From: Smittium culicis
Taxonomy: Eukaryota > Kickxellomycota > Harpellomycetes > Harpellales > Legeriomycetaceae
Direction of reading: 5' to 3'
NCBI GenBank assembly: GCA_001970855.1
Contig: LSSN01002219.1
Span: 1 to 29,374, forward strand
DNA: 29,374 bases
Program-made: the position numbers and the translations under genes
Part shown: one piece after another, positions 1 through 12,360 of the stretch
Position numbering within the stretch: position 1 is the first letter of the stretch
How the letters are laid out: every line of letters starts with the position of its first letter
The notes under the pieces: generated by a model
Told to the model about the DNA's origin: nothing
The model's database searches: none
What the model saw: the letters and a program-made list of their open reading frames with translations, nothing else

Positions 1-283
1 AAAAAAAAAAAAGCTGGTTTAACTGGAGAATATAACAGAATATTTGATAAAGGGGATCGTTTCTGATGATATCATAATTAATGCACCATTGGGAACAAAA
101 ATTGAATGCTTGATTATATTTAATATGTTTTATTAAATAAATAGAGTTTCAGAAAAAAAATTAACAGTCCACTCTGATAGAATCGAGATAAATAAAATCC
201 TAAAAATCCTCCACGACCAGCTAGGTCATTTTATTGTTCAAATTGTCTGGAATTGGGTTAAGGAAAGATAATGGTTGATGAAG

Positions 284-760
284 CTATACAATGAAATACG
301 GGATTTTATTAAATCTTGTAAATTTTTCAAGAACATAATTTGAATTAATCTGCTTACTGATTTGAAAGCCGTTCTGATATATCGGGTACATTCGGTAAGT
401 GGTTCTGGATTTTTTGGGACCCTTCCCAAAGCACGCAAATAACAAAAAATAAATCTTTGCCGGGATAAAAAGATTAGATGGATACCCAATAGCAGTGGAC
501 ACAAACTATGCGACCGCCGTCGCCTTAATTAAAGCTTTAGAAAACATAATTCCATCTTTGTGATAACTTCGTGATTAAATGCAGAAATAAATCCCTTCTA
601 AATTTAATAAGCTGAGAATATTATGTTCTAAAAAAGGAATAAATCTCATATTGGCTCCCGCATACCAACCCGAGTGAGTAGACCAATCGAACTACTAAAT
701 TTGAAAATTCGGTATTCTATAATAAAAAACCTAGAAAATTATAAAAATGAATAAAATACG
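284..760 (-). pseudogene. Decayed coding stretch, unidentified
   Basis: Reading the minus strand from about 760 down to 284, one frame stays nearly open for about 140 codons, with only a few stops. It includes peptides such as FDWSTHSGWYAGANMRF and STAIGYPSNLFIPAKIYF. Base composition here is richer in G+C than the flanks, as expected of former coding DNA. A second frame is open across 238-504, so frameshifts are likely. I do not recognise the family. A retroelement or transposase remnant is the obvious guess given the neighbourhood, but no catalytic motif is visible. Positions 1-283 and 761-985 hold nothing else I can name. Confidence 0.25.
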
Positions 761-985
761 AAATTAACAGTAATCTTGTTAGGTATGAGAGAAATGAAAC
801 TGCCTCGAACTGGAATTTCACCATAATTTTTGATGTTTGGTCTAGAGACGAGGCTCCCGGGCTTAGAGTCAATTATCAAAATTTGCGAAACAGATATCAA
901 TGCAAGATTGAAGTTTATAACAGACTTGAATCACCATCGAAATAAAATCCTTTGATCGAGTAAATCGAGTCCAAAGATTGAAATT

Positions 986-1147
986 TTTAGATTCGAAGAT
1001 ATTTTTATTAAATGAAGGAGAAAAATTGGAAGACTTAGAGATTCGAAAAATGAATCTATAAGTCTTTTATACTATTAAATAAAATAATTTGATAGGATAA
1101 TTTAGATTAGTGAATTAACTAAAATTAATCCAATCAAATCTTAACAG
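986..1147. repeat. Dispersed hairpin repeat, copy 1
   Basis: About 160 bp that match 14103-14260 along their whole length, with scattered substitutions and small indels. The centre is a near-perfect inverted repeat at 1031-1065: 14-bp arms with one mismatch around a 7-base loop, GAAAAAT. The two ends of the repeat are weakly inverted (AGATTCGA at the left, AGATTTGA as the reverse complement of the right), which suggests a small foldback or MITE-type element. No target duplication is clear. Confidence 0.7.
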
Positions 1148-3514
1148 AAATATTCGAAGTTGGGTCGATTATCCTAGTGTTGGAACGCAAATTGAGAAAA
1201 GGTAACATAAAAAATAAAACATAGAAACGATATGACAGTCCTATCCTTATACTTAAGACGTTCTTTGCAATCTGTACAGATTAGTTTACGAGTTTTGGGG
1301 AGATATTATATGCATCGCGATTGGGGATATATTGCAGTCGGGAAGAGGTAATCTTTAGAAGGGGAAATGTGGCTGTCGCAAATGATGAGCTAATAAAGCC
1401 GTAAATTTTTCCTCACTACCTAATGTTTGTGACGCAAAAAATAAATTTTAGCCAACTTCTAAGTGTAATTAACATTTATTATTACTATTATATATTTGGA
1501 AGGGTTTTGAGATTTTTCTTTGAAAACAAAGGAAATCACAAAAATTTTTATCCTTTGATATTATCTAATCATTCTTTGAAAATAAACAATCAACCATTTT
1601 TGAATTCCTCAAAGAATTTGCTAAAAAAAATTTACCACCAATAAATCAACCGAAAACACTTACTTTGGTTCATTACTACAGAATTTCAAACTCAAAGCAA
1701 CGGGTTTAAAAGACCCCGAAAAGTGCAAATAAACATAATTGCAAAAAATTTACTTTAAAAATCTGAATCTAATGGCTAGCACATGTGTAATGAAATCTGG
1801 TTATTCATTAACAACTCCAGAAATGTTTTTATTAAATCTCAGTTTATATTAATTTTATTATTAGTTATTTTTTTAATAGATTGTTTTTTTCAAAAAATAT
1901 ACGTTCTATACTCTATAATCCACAAAAATAATAATCTTACATCCCCTACAGTAATATTATATTAAATTAAAGTATGTCAACTAATAGCTAGCTCACAATA
2001 AGTTACTTAAAGAAGCCCATGGATTGAAAAACCATCAAAATATATTCGACATAAAAGCTAATTGGGTTAACTATTCTTTATTAATATCTTGAATCCGTTT
2101 AATAAACAATAATTTTATTCTTTGTCAATGTTATATTTGTGTAAATATAATCAAGATTAGTATTCTTGAAGATGAATATCATAAAAATGAATTAGCTTTA
2201 TATATAGATACAGTACTTGATGATTCGGACCTTAAAATTTCTAATCCAGTTTCTAATTTTCATAACTAATCGAAGAGAGTCTATTTTATTTTTTTTATAT
2301 CTAAAAATTGAAGATGCATCCAAAAGAAATTATCCCTATGCTTAAAAAATAAAAAAATGGTGACTTAAAAATAGTTAAACTTTCGCAAAATTTAGATATC
2401 TTTGGCAGATAAAAGAAATTTCTATATAAAAAAGAGTGTTTGATGCTAGTTATTTAGTTTTATTGATTAAGTGGATGATTTATACTTCAAGAAAAATGAC
2501 AGCTGGTGTGAAGGTTAATTGTATTTTCCAATAACAAAAAATAATTGGAGAGAGTCAGTAGTTCATTTTATGATAACTATACCACTTGGAAATAATTAAA
2601 CGTCATTAAAATTTTAAATTTTTTTGTAAATATATATAAATGATTAATTTATTATTATAAAATAAGTCTTCAAAAATTATATGTATTAAAATGGTTAAAA
2701 CAAGAAAAAACGAGCTTGAAATGCTCATGGATATAAAAAAAAAAAGAATTATACATACGTTTAGTCAAAAAAAGAGAAATAGTGCTATCATATAAGTAAA
2801 ATATTCTTTCATATATAAAAACCAAAACTGCTAGAGATTCAACATAATTAGAAAAAACTTTGATATAAAATTTTTTTTTTGCAAGTACTATATTTTGCAG
2901 CTGGAATGATCTATATTTCTCATAATAAATGTTTTTAATAAACAAAAAATGTGATAATGCACAGTCATATATGTAAATAAATATAATAAAAGGCTATTTA
3001 TCGAATATGCTTCTTCAAGATACAAAAAGAGCTGGAAGGCGAGAAAAAGTAAAAAATCAGTTTAAAAATGATTTAACAAATTTGTTAAGTTTATTTAAAA
3101 GCATCAAATAAATAGTAAAATTGATTATGAAAAAGTATTAGCATAAATAAAAAATAATAGAAAACATATCAAAAAATTTTTTTTATAACATTCGAATTAT
3201 TATGCTATCTAAATAATCGAAAAAAAAATTTCTTAATAAAAAAATCTTCAACTGATGTTTTAGGTTTAAATATGTAATCAATATAGTAATATCGTGGGTT
3301 TAGTTGTTCCACGTACCTAGCTAAATAATTAGGGTTAATTTACGAGTAATATGGGTTTATTTTTGTTTAGGTTGGTTTATTTCTTTTCGTTGTTTTTTTT
3401 TTCAAAAAGTGTCCCCTTCCTTCTTTTTATAGAATTTCGTTTAAAGAATAAAAAATTATAAAGTAAATTCTTAATACGCAGTCTAAATTTTTCATAAAAA
3501 AAACCCCCTTTATG
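1148..3514. other. AT-rich DNA without a recognised gene
   Basis: No intact gene is supported. Positions 1150-1420 are less AT-rich than the rest and may be an old coding fragment that I cannot identify. On the plus strand around 2165-2620, in-frame peptides are broken by many stops, for example WRESVVHFMITIPLGNN, so a transposase relic is possible but unproven. Short open frames at 1423-1644, 1783-1965 and 2670-2945 have low-complexity, AT-driven translations with no motifs. Confidence 0.4.
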
Positions 3515-3620
3515 GGAAAAAACGGAACATAACTACCATATTCGTTTATCTGATAACGTAATGTTATCTATTCTGAACCAACGACGGTTCAGAGACCTTA
3601 TCGCAGTTTTCCACTGCGAC
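3515..3620. other. Cluster of perfect hairpins, possible structured RNA
   Basis: Three perfect stem-loops follow one another in 68 bp. The first is GATAAC/GTTATC with a 5-base loop (3552-3568). The second is TCTGAACC/GGTTCAGA with a 6-base loop (3572-3593). The third is TCGCAGT/ACTGCGA with a 5-base loop (3601-3619). A small CCC-TTTAT-GGG stem lies just before them near 3515. The stems are G+C-rich compared with surrounding DNA of roughly 20-25% G+C. I could not match the sequence to a spliceosomal RNA, SRP RNA, RNase P or a tRNA. The strand is undetermined because the stems fold on either one. It could be a non-coding RNA, or debris of a foldback element. Confidence 0.35.
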
Positions 3621-4329
3621 AGTAATATATCCAAATTTAAAACTCGTATCATTTTCATGAAATTTATAAAAGTTTTAAATAAAAACCTATTCAGAGCCTA
3701 TTAAAGCTGGCGCTAAAAAAATACAAATCTATCTCATTCCGAATAATTAGAAACTAATAGCATTTTTGATTTTAAATAAAGAAAATTCAGTGCTTTAATT
3801 TGACTTTTTAGATTAGTTATAATATAGATATTATATAAAAAGTTAAAATATAGAATTTAGTGTAATAGAATGCGGAAAATTTATAAATTCACATAATTAT
3901 CTATTAATAGATAGATGATATAAATAGCAAAATGGTTTCAAAGAACGAATTAAGGGGGAAAAAATACTCTGCTATTTATAATCACATAATGAAAATAAGG
4001 CAAACTAATAATTAGTTAATAAAGAAAAAGGAATCACATAAATACTCGGAAATTTCCTCATTTAGTTTCAGGATTCTAGTTCTGAATATTTTAATTTGTC
4101 TCGATTAATAAAACCTTTATTATAATACTTCATAATAAATTATATTAAATTGGTTCAAAATTGGTAAGATTCAATATTTTTGAAATAGTCAAAATTTTAT
4201 TTTATATATAAGAGATATTAATTATTAAATTTATAAAGATTGAGAAGTGGAAGAGGATCAGTTATTAATTCTATATTATATCTTTATACATGGCCAAATA
4301 TTAAATATAGGGCTTTAAATGTGATTCAT
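3621..4329. other. AT-rich intergenic DNA, nothing recognised
   Basis: Both strands were read. There is no open frame of useful length, no motif and no clear repeat. Confidence 0.5.
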
Positions 4330-5639
4330 CGTATCTCTTGCGAATTTTTGAGCATCTTGATATTTTTTCTTTTAGTTTTTTTTTTCACCTGGTGAAAATC
4401 CCTTCTACATGTAATTTATTATTTTCCATTTCACCTTCAGTTTTGGCTCTGTAGATATTAATAACAGCCAAGTCACACAGAATATCTATATTAGTAAAAT
4501 TTCCTTTTAATTGTTCTAAAAAGTAAAAATATATATATACAGTCATTTTACAGGCTAATCCGGCATTTCCCGTATATTTCTTTTATTTACACGAAAATTT
4601 GCTTCCAGAAATTATTATTCTTCAATAAAAATTAATGTATGCTATACTCTGTTATCAAGATTTGCAGAATTTTCATCCCTGTGACTGACAAAATCAATCT
4701 TTACTCCGTATTCTTAATTATTCGGCTGTTTTCAAAGAATTATTAAGTATTAGATACTATTGGCTAGTCATGTTAAGTTGTATGCTCATTATTTGAGCTT
4801 TCATTCAATTAAAAATAGCTCAATACTAATTTTTTTACAAATATATTTACAAATTGGCTGGAATACTGATTCTTATCTAATCTATAAGTTAGTAATTATT
4901 CTTACCTTCAAGCTTTCCATTTATTTATTTGTTTATTTTTAATTTTGATGTTTACTGTTTGTATTTTTGAGGAGTTGATGTATTTTTTTCAAAAAATTAA
5001 TAATTTTGGATTACTTTTATATTAAAATTAATAAGCATGTTTATAAAATTGATCCATAATATATATTAATTTTATTAAAATCTGCAATTAATTGATAATT
5101 TCTAATTAAAACGCCACATTATGATTTTTTTTTCTATTAAGCCATGAATATTCATTTTTTTCGTTGTTAATATTATAGATTTTGTTTATCTTGCTTAATT
5201 TGTTATTTTTGATTTTTTCGTATGGCCAGTTGGATAAGCTAGAGTCTTCAACTTCTTAGATCCTATTTGCTAATTTTATTGACTCGCCATATTGGAGGAA
5301 ATTTATCAATATATTAATTATTTTCTTTTCTAATAGAATATCTATAGAGCTTACATTGTATTTATATTTTTTTGGCTAATTCTTGAAAACTGTTAAAGGC
5401 TGAATCCGAACAAAAAAAATTTTTTCCACTATCAGCTCATTATACCAATTCATAAATATTGTTCTTGATTGTAACTAAGTGTATTAAAGAGAACGGCTCC
5501 CATTTTATTAATCAAATTCTATTTTGTTTATGTTTACTTTTCTTTTCTATTATTAAAAATAAAATACGTCACATTTAATTTTATCGATTACATGGAGTCA
5601 TTTTCAAAAGGAACTATATGGGAAGTGAACTGTAATTAT

Positions 5640-8200
5640 GAATCAAAAAATCGTTATCCAATAGAAATATTCCTATTTGCGATGTTTTCCTAGTTCACCA
5701 TCTGTTTATTTTATTCTTCATACTGACATATAACGTTTCTTTATTTTCTTTTATTATAATTACACTGGACCTTAAATGAACACCTAAGCATTCAAAGCTT
5801 TCGTTATCTGAAATGAATTTTCTGATTAACCATTCATCGGTAGGTTTTCTGATTTAAACATGGATTTTTTTCTATACATTTATTTTTGGCTTAAAAAGAG
5901 AAAAAATGAATTATAAATGCTCAATTTATCTTTAAAAACTATTAAAAATTCATCCGCATCTGCGAAAAGTTTATATTTTATATTTTCGATCGATATCATT
6001 CTATCTCTTTTTTTATTATTGGATTTATTAATAAATAGTTTAAAAGCGGGGATAATTGATCCCCCTTTGTGGGACCCAGTTTTATATCTATTGACAGAGT
6101 TAGTTCTCCATTTATTTTAATTGACGTTTTTTGGATATACTTAAACATCTAAACCTATTAAAAATTACTAAACTGATGCCAAATATTTCCAGCAATTCGA
6201 ATATTTAATCCCAGTTTACCCTAATATAACTCTTTTATTGATCTAATATTGGAAGGTATACAATGATATTTCTTTGATATATTTTTCTATTTTCAATAAA
6301 GAGATTTTTTGTGAGCACATTATCAAACATACTTCTTATTTTATACACCCTGATTGGTTTTATTTATTATACTATCAATCACGATTTGGATTCTATTGGC
6401 GAAAATTTTCGTGTATTTTTTTTCGTCTTCACTAGGAAGGCTTTTGATCTATAATTTTGAAACTTTTTTAGATCTCAATTTTTAGGAATTAGAGTAATAA
6501 TTATGCCCCAACTAAAATTATTCGACTTTTTCATTTCAAGGTGTTATTAAAAATTTCTTAAAGGTATTTTGCTATTATTTCACTATTATTTTCATAGAAT
6601 TCAAAAATAATGCCATCTGGTCCTGATAATTTATTTTTAGTCGAACGAGAGATTTATTTTACTATTTAATCATACTCTATATATTTTTAAAATTCAGCCA
6701 ATATTGCTATTGTTAATCTGTTATGAATATTATTTAATAAAATCGATTTGCACCCTGAATTTTTTTCTCCATTCGAAAATAGATTGAAATTAAATTTATG
6801 GAATATAAAATTAATTTCTTTACTGATCGCTTTCACTATCCATTTTCATCTATAAACTGGTAAATTTCTTTCTTTCTTTCTTTCGTTTTAACCACATCAA
6901 AAAAATACTTGTTTGATATTTCATTTTTTTCAGCCCACTTAATTCGGGACCTTATAACCATTCCATCTAGCAATCCTTTCATTATTTTAACAATTTTATC
7001 TCATCGGCCTTTAACTCATTATTATATAATTTTCTATTTTTTTCTTAAATTTTACCGCTCTTTATTATGTTTTTGTATATTCTATTCGTTTCATTCAACG
7101 AATTTATCCGTTTATTTTTGAAATGTAATTTTATTTAGTTTATGTAAATCCTTAAGAATTTTCTTTTTATTTTCGCTCAGTTATTCAGTGATTTACAATC
7201 TGTGTTTAGTACTTTGGTTATTTTAGTGAATTTATTTATATTATCCAGTAATTTAACGATTAGTTTCCATTCGTTTTTATTAATGCTTATTACTTTCACC
7301 AAATATCATATTCTGAATGTAATGCATTTATGGTCAGAGAATTCTGTTAGGTCAATATCTATTAATGAGCATTTTTTTAAAGTACTGTTGATTAGAAAAA
7401 TATGATTGGTTCTCGATTTGTATCTACCAGAGACTTCTTTTCATGTATAAATATTTATTCTTTTTTTTCACTTCTCAAAATTTTTAGTTCGAGAGGATTT
7501 ATTCATTTATTATTATTTTCCCATTCGCTTTTTTTTGTAGTTTTCTGAAAGGACTTATCCCGCTTTAATTTTAGTCCATATAAACACCTCAGGTTTTATG
7601 AGCTCTTCCTTTCTTTTATATTGTCTATTAAATTCCCTGCAACAAATTCTAATAGTGTCTGTCTTTCTTTTTTGTTAATTGGTAGTTAAAAATTTACAAT
7701 ATTTATTTTTTGATATTATTTTTTGCTCTCAATTAGGGCGAAGTTTATTCTTGCTTCAAAGAAGGCGCTTTTATTTATGATATAATAATTATCGCCATTA
7801 ATAATTGTAGCATTGTACATTCGAAATTTTTTCAATCCAATATATGGACCAAGTTTTCATGTCATCTTTCTTTGATATTATTTTCATGCAAGTAGAGTAT
7901 TTAATATTTTATCTCATTTAAATATATAAACAAAATGCCATTTTTATATGTTCCAAGATATTCTTTTCGCGTTTAGTAATGTTATCTTTATTTTAAAAAT
8001 TTTTTTTGGTAATTATTTTTCGATTATAAGTTGAGTTTATAAATTAGTTTAGCTCGTTTATACTTCACTAAAAATGTTTTATTAGCCATTATAATTTTTA
8101 TCTTTGAAATTTTCTATTACAAGTGAATTATTTGGAGTGGATGCTCCTCCTCCTGAATTGACATGTCCAATTATTTTTTCGATTTTATTTGTTTTTTAAA
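5640..8200 (-). pseudogene. LINE endonuclease/reverse transcriptase pseudogene
   Basis: Motifs on the minus strand, 5' to 3': IIGHVNS at about 8154-8174 (the APE endonuclease GDFN box, altered); KLSGPDGIIFEFY covering 6609-6629 (RT block 1, usual form SPGPDG); ITLIPK at 6481-6498, followed by a degraded NYRPI box; SMFDNV at about 6315; GSHKGGSIIPAFKLFIN at about 6030-6075 (the G..QG.PLSP.LF box); LFADAD at 5952-5966 (catalytic FADD box, second D of the pair changed to A); and FECLGVHL at about 5780-5800, then KNKINRW (usual YLG and W region). The 220-residue spacing from SGPDG to FADAD fits known LINE reverse transcriptases. There are several in-frame stops and frame changes. The protein would have performed target-primed reverse transcription. 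It is not functional now. Confidence 0.82.
6864..6883. repeat. (TTTC)n microsatellite
   Basis: Five tandem TTTC units lie inside the LINE block, so they arose after or during its decay. Confidence 0.8.
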
Positions 8201-9250
8201 GTTATGCTATATTATTTTTTCCATTTTTTTTGTATATTCTTGATATTATGAATTTTATTGAAGGTACTTTTAACGTTGCTATTGTTGTTTTTATGTTTGG
8301 GATCTAGTATATATCTCTTCCTGTTATAGTTGTATCTTTCAATTAAAAAGCATTGCGTATTTCAGACAAGTTTTTTTTAATATTTTTTATGAAATTATTT
8401 TTTTGTTCTTTCCGATTTTTTATTTGTTTTATTTGTTTCGATAATAGAATCTGGTTATGTTCTCGCATAGTTTTATGCAGATTTCGAAACCTTTTACAAA
8501 GATAAAAGATCCCTATTTTCAAAAAATATTTTACACATTTAATGGAAGCATTTTTTTTATTCTTGATATTATCTACGCTTTCTTTATTTAATTTAATGAA
8601 TTTTTTTTCTATTTTATCTTTTAAACATTCGCATTGGTATTTCTAGCGCTCTTTTTATGCAATAAGTGTAGATTTGTTGAGCTTTCTTCCACCGCAATAA
8701 TACTTCAACGTTCATTATCTCTAAAGAGAAAGGAATATGGTTATCTTTTTTGTTTTTTAATTATGTTTTGATGTTTTTAGATGGGAAATCATAAATTTTT
8801 TTGAATTTTAGTGCAGTAGTATCAAGAAATTTCCTTATATTCAAATGCTCATTTTACATTTTTCCGGCTACTTTTCAAACACTTAAATCATTATATGATT
8901 GTATGGTAATATTTATAAGTTCCTCTGAGTATTCTGTAGTTTCAAATATTTATTTTTTTCCTTTATAGTTATATTAACTTTTTTTGCATTTTCTAGTTCA
9001 TATTTTTTTAAAAGCTTTAAAAATAAAGAATTTCGACGTTTTTCAATTTCAAAAAATGTTTGAATTTCGCCAAACTTGCTTAGTATTTTTCCACAAAGTC
9101 TTCAATATTATTATTGAAAACCTTTATTAAAAGCTTTAGCTTCAGTGAAGTTTCATCCTAAGCAAGCTGTTTTCATTTTGAAGAGATCGTTACAAGTTGT
9201 AGTTTTAAATAGAGATACTGGTATGAGCATATTATTGACTCTTTTTAGTA

Positions 9251-10543
9251 TTATGTGGTTTAAATCTTGAAAATACTACATTAACCCTGATTGTGCTTTG
9301 TTACTTGTGGATACTAATATTCGTAGTTGTCACTCCTTCTATCGATTACGATAAATATGCTGAAATTTTTATTGAACTAATTGGAAAACCTCCTTTTTAT
9401 CCCCTTTCAATAGAGAGAGAGAGAGAGATGGAGAGAAAACGTGTGAAAATATTTAATTTTTTACTGCATCAATTATATTTTTTGATTAATAGTAATAAAT
9501 TAACTTGTTAAATCCACTCCAGATTTTCATAAATTTTAAGCAATTTTGATTGTGATATGATTTTACATTTGAATATGACATCCAATAATACCCCATATTT
9601 AAATGATTTAAATACTAACGGGGATATATAGATGGTATATCAACCATATATTAGCTTAACTTGGTTCGTATATAACCGCTGAATACTATATTTAACTAAC
9701 TATCTTATAATACATACCATTTTTGATTACTTATTCGATAATAATCATAGTGTGTATTAACACCGATTTAGGTATTTTGGCATATTTTAATAAATCCTTT
9801 AAGGTCCAACACTCTTTAAAAAAACAAAAATTATGATTCGTTTATGGTTTATAATTTAATTTAATAGTTGAAACTATTCCACAACAAGATAATACTCCTA
9901 TATGACTCTGATTTTAATTATTTTTATTGAAATAGGCGTGTTATATTTTTGGAAATGATCAAGATTATAATTTTCTTTACCATTCACAAATATATTCGTC
10001 AGAATAAAGTCTTTTATAAATCAGTCAGTTTTAAATATAACGAATTAAATTTATGTTGATAATTAATAACAATAAATATTTAAATTCCTAAAGTTCATTT
10101 AGATTAATCAAAAAAAGTATAAATATAGCTTTTAACATTTCTAAAATCATTAATAAAAATAAATTCGATAATATTAAATAATATTATTTCTGATAAAAAC
10201 TAAATCAGATCAAAAAGAAATCAAAAAACCTTATTATTAAATATTTAAACAGATGTCAAATTTTAATCCTTGAAAAGCCTGTTTTTATAATATTCTCACT
10301 AGACACAGTAAAATTTTTAATTTTCATAATAATTAAATCGTGACTCAAGAAATATATTTTTTGAAGTGTCGAGTTTTTTTAATAAATCATACTAAGCTTT
10401 ACGAAATAATAAAAAGAATAATAAATCCTATTAAAATAAATTAGCTAAATAAAAGAATAAATTTAAAATTATTCTTTCTACTTCAACAGTATTTTTTTAG
10501 CATTAAAAGTTTAATCTTATAAAATTATTAAACATACATTTGT
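9251..10543. other. AT-rich DNA, only a (GA)n microsatellite
   Basis: Positions 9413-9428 are a short GA dinucleotide run. The open frame over it (9293-9511) is an accident of that run and shows no domain. Nothing else in this stretch is recognised on either strand. Confidence 0.5.
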
Positions 10544-10892
10544 CTAAAATATAACATTGAATATAAGAATTATACATAAATAAAAACAAAAAAATAAAAC
10601 CCAATTTATTAAATTTTTTTCAAGCTCAATTTCTACTTTATATAAAGCTTTTATCAACTTATCTGCTTTTTTAAAAAAGCAAACTAACAATCCTATTAAA
10701 AACTTGAAAAAATCTGAAAATTCAAAAAAAACGGTGCCAAAATTTTTCTCAGTTAACGACTTAAAGATTCCTAAATTCACCTTTGCCCTCGAACTTGTAA
10801 CTAGAACCGATAACGCCGCTACAAGAGCTAGGGAGTATGTTGCACCCCAACAAATTAGGTTGGTCAAAAATAGTCAACGGCCCGAGATAGGG
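10544..10892 (-). mobile_element. piggyBac-like terminus with GC-richer island
   Basis: Read on the minus strand from 10896, the sequence starts TTAA-CCCTATCTCGGG and continues with GTTGACTATTTTTGACC. This matches the left end of the TTAA-flanked elements described below (for example CCTGGGCGTTTGACCATTTTTGA at 16948). The shared end suggests another, different or longer member of that family in reverse orientation. Behind it, about 10730-10890 is clearly richer in G+C than its surroundings. A minus-strand frame of 107 codons is open there (10544-10867), starting MTNLICWGATYSLALVAAL, with no homology that I recognise. I could not find the other terminus, so the low-coordinate limit is only the end of that frame. 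Confidence 0.45.
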
Positions 10893-10896
10893 TTAA

Positions 10897-11430
10897 AAAA
10901 CAATTAGACCGAAAGTTTAACAATTTGACTGCTTTTCAAACAATTTTAATATTTTTTATCAGCTAGCTTATATTAATCAGCATTGGCTAATATAGAATAT
11001 ATATAATTGGTATTACTTTTACTATGTAGGAAAATTAAATAAGTCAATATACATGTTAATTTGGAAAAAGATCGGCTAATTTATGAGCTTAAAAAAATGC
11101 CAAATACCTTTGAAAGATTAAAAAAGATAAAAACAGTAGTTTAGAGCCGATTTGGCAATCATATTGACTTGGATGGGTGCTAAATAAATTACTACTGTCC
11201 CTAATGGGTATATCCTATACTAAATAAATAGTATTTGAGGTAATACATAAATGGCAAATATTTATCAGAAGCGGAATTATTTTTAGAGGTTCTATTTGTT
11301 TTTTCGAATTAGGTAAACCTGTTTGTTATTTCATATAATCATTTCAATGATTATTTCTAAAAATATTTAAAATTATATATTTTTTGTTTTTTATTTAAAA
11401 TAGAATATTATTGGCAGTATATAAAGTAGA
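10897..11430. other. AT-rich DNA between two transposon relics
   Basis: No gene or named repeat is seen. It ends at the TA dinucleotide that borders the Tigger element. Confidence 0.5.
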
Positions 11431-11432
11431 TA

Positions 11433-11456
11433 CAGGTAACACTCGCTATTCGCGGG
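11433..11456 (+). repeat. Tigger left terminal inverted repeat
   Basis: Starts CAGGTAACACTCGCTATTCG directly after TA. It pairs with the reverse complement of 14438-14461, with about five mismatches. Confidence 0.85.
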
Positions 11457-12360
11457 GTTTTTAAAAAAAGTCCGCGAAAAATAAAAGTCAATTTTTAAGC
11501 AATTTGCAGAAAAATTAGTAAAATTTGTTCTAGTAAAAATTTTTATTCAATAAAATCGCGAAAAATAAAAAAATTAAGCTGACAATTTTAAAAGGATTTG
11601 ATTGGAATCGCGAATACTAATAAAATCGCGAAAAATGACAATTTTAATTTGCTGTATATACAGCTTATTTAAAAAAAAAAAATCGAAATTAGTATTTTCA
11701 TTTTACGCGAAATTTTCAATAGCTTTTTTTTAAGCTAATTTTAGTCACCTAATTCATTTTATTTATACAAGGCCTCAATAAAATATAAATTATCTGATAA
11801 AGCACCTTTTACTCTTTATATTTTTATTTTTTTAAATTCCTTTAAACTAATAAATATAATGCGAAACAAAACGAAGCAAAACTAAACTAAACTAATTAAA
11901 TACACGAAAGAATTCTTATCATCTCAAATGTTTTTCGATCCTAAAATTAAAAAATAAAAAAGTGTGGTTGAAAGAATAAAGTAGCATTTATAAGCTATAA
12001 TTTCTAAACAAAATCTGAATAACTTATCCTACTTTATAATTTTTAGAATCGATTAATGTACTTTTTTACTAAAGACATTCATTAAACTCAGAATTATCAC
12101 ATTGATTTTAGAGCTATGTACAACAAATTTTATAGATGAAAATAGTTTTAATAGTGATTATACTACAAAAAGATTCATCTATTTGATTAGATCAAACCAT
12201 ATTATATATGTCATTTTTATATAACAAAATAATTTTATTTATAATAGTTAATTAGATATAGTATTTGATTTTTTTAACAAGTAAGAAAAAGTTTTATCTA
12301 TATTTATAAAAGTTAACATTATTATTTGGCTTTTTTCTTTTTTTTGAATAGTTTTTAATA

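Larger units (their letters stand above)
4330..9250 (-). mobile_element. Decayed non-LTR retrotransposon (LINE)
   Basis: A block of about 5 kb in which the plus strand is strongly T-rich, so the sense (minus) strand is A-rich, as is common in LINEs. Reading the minus strand, endonuclease-like and reverse-transcriptase motifs occur in the canonical order and with roughly canonical spacing (see the pseudogene at 5640-8200). The reading frame is broken by many stops and frameshifts, so the element is dead. The outer limits are estimated only from the composition change. The low-coordinate end has T runs near 4360-4390 that could be the relic of a 3' poly(A) tail. No target duplication was found. 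The motif style (SGPDGI followed by EFY) resembles L1/Tx1/Tad1-type LINEs, but the clade cannot be fixed by eye. Confidence 0.8.

Noticed and set aside
1423..1965. Plus-strand frames at 1423-1644 and 1783-1965
   Set aside because: Short and low-complexity with no recognisable domain; expected by chance at this base composition.
2670..2945. Minus-strand 91-codon frame
   Set aside because: Translation is AT-driven (F, Y, I, K, N) with no motif, and its flanks show no splice or gene structure.
3572..3620. tRNA B-box-like string GGTTCAGAGACC
   Set aside because: No matching A box, acceptor stem or anticodon arm can be built around it.
4760..4942. Small plus-strand open frames in the 4.7-9.5 kb block (4760-4942, 5917-6120, 6909-7121, 7202-7405, 9293-9511)
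   Set aside because: The T-rich strand gives Phe/Leu/Ile-rich translations that mimic membrane proteins. The first four lie antisense to the LINE relic, and the last is driven by a GA microsatellite.
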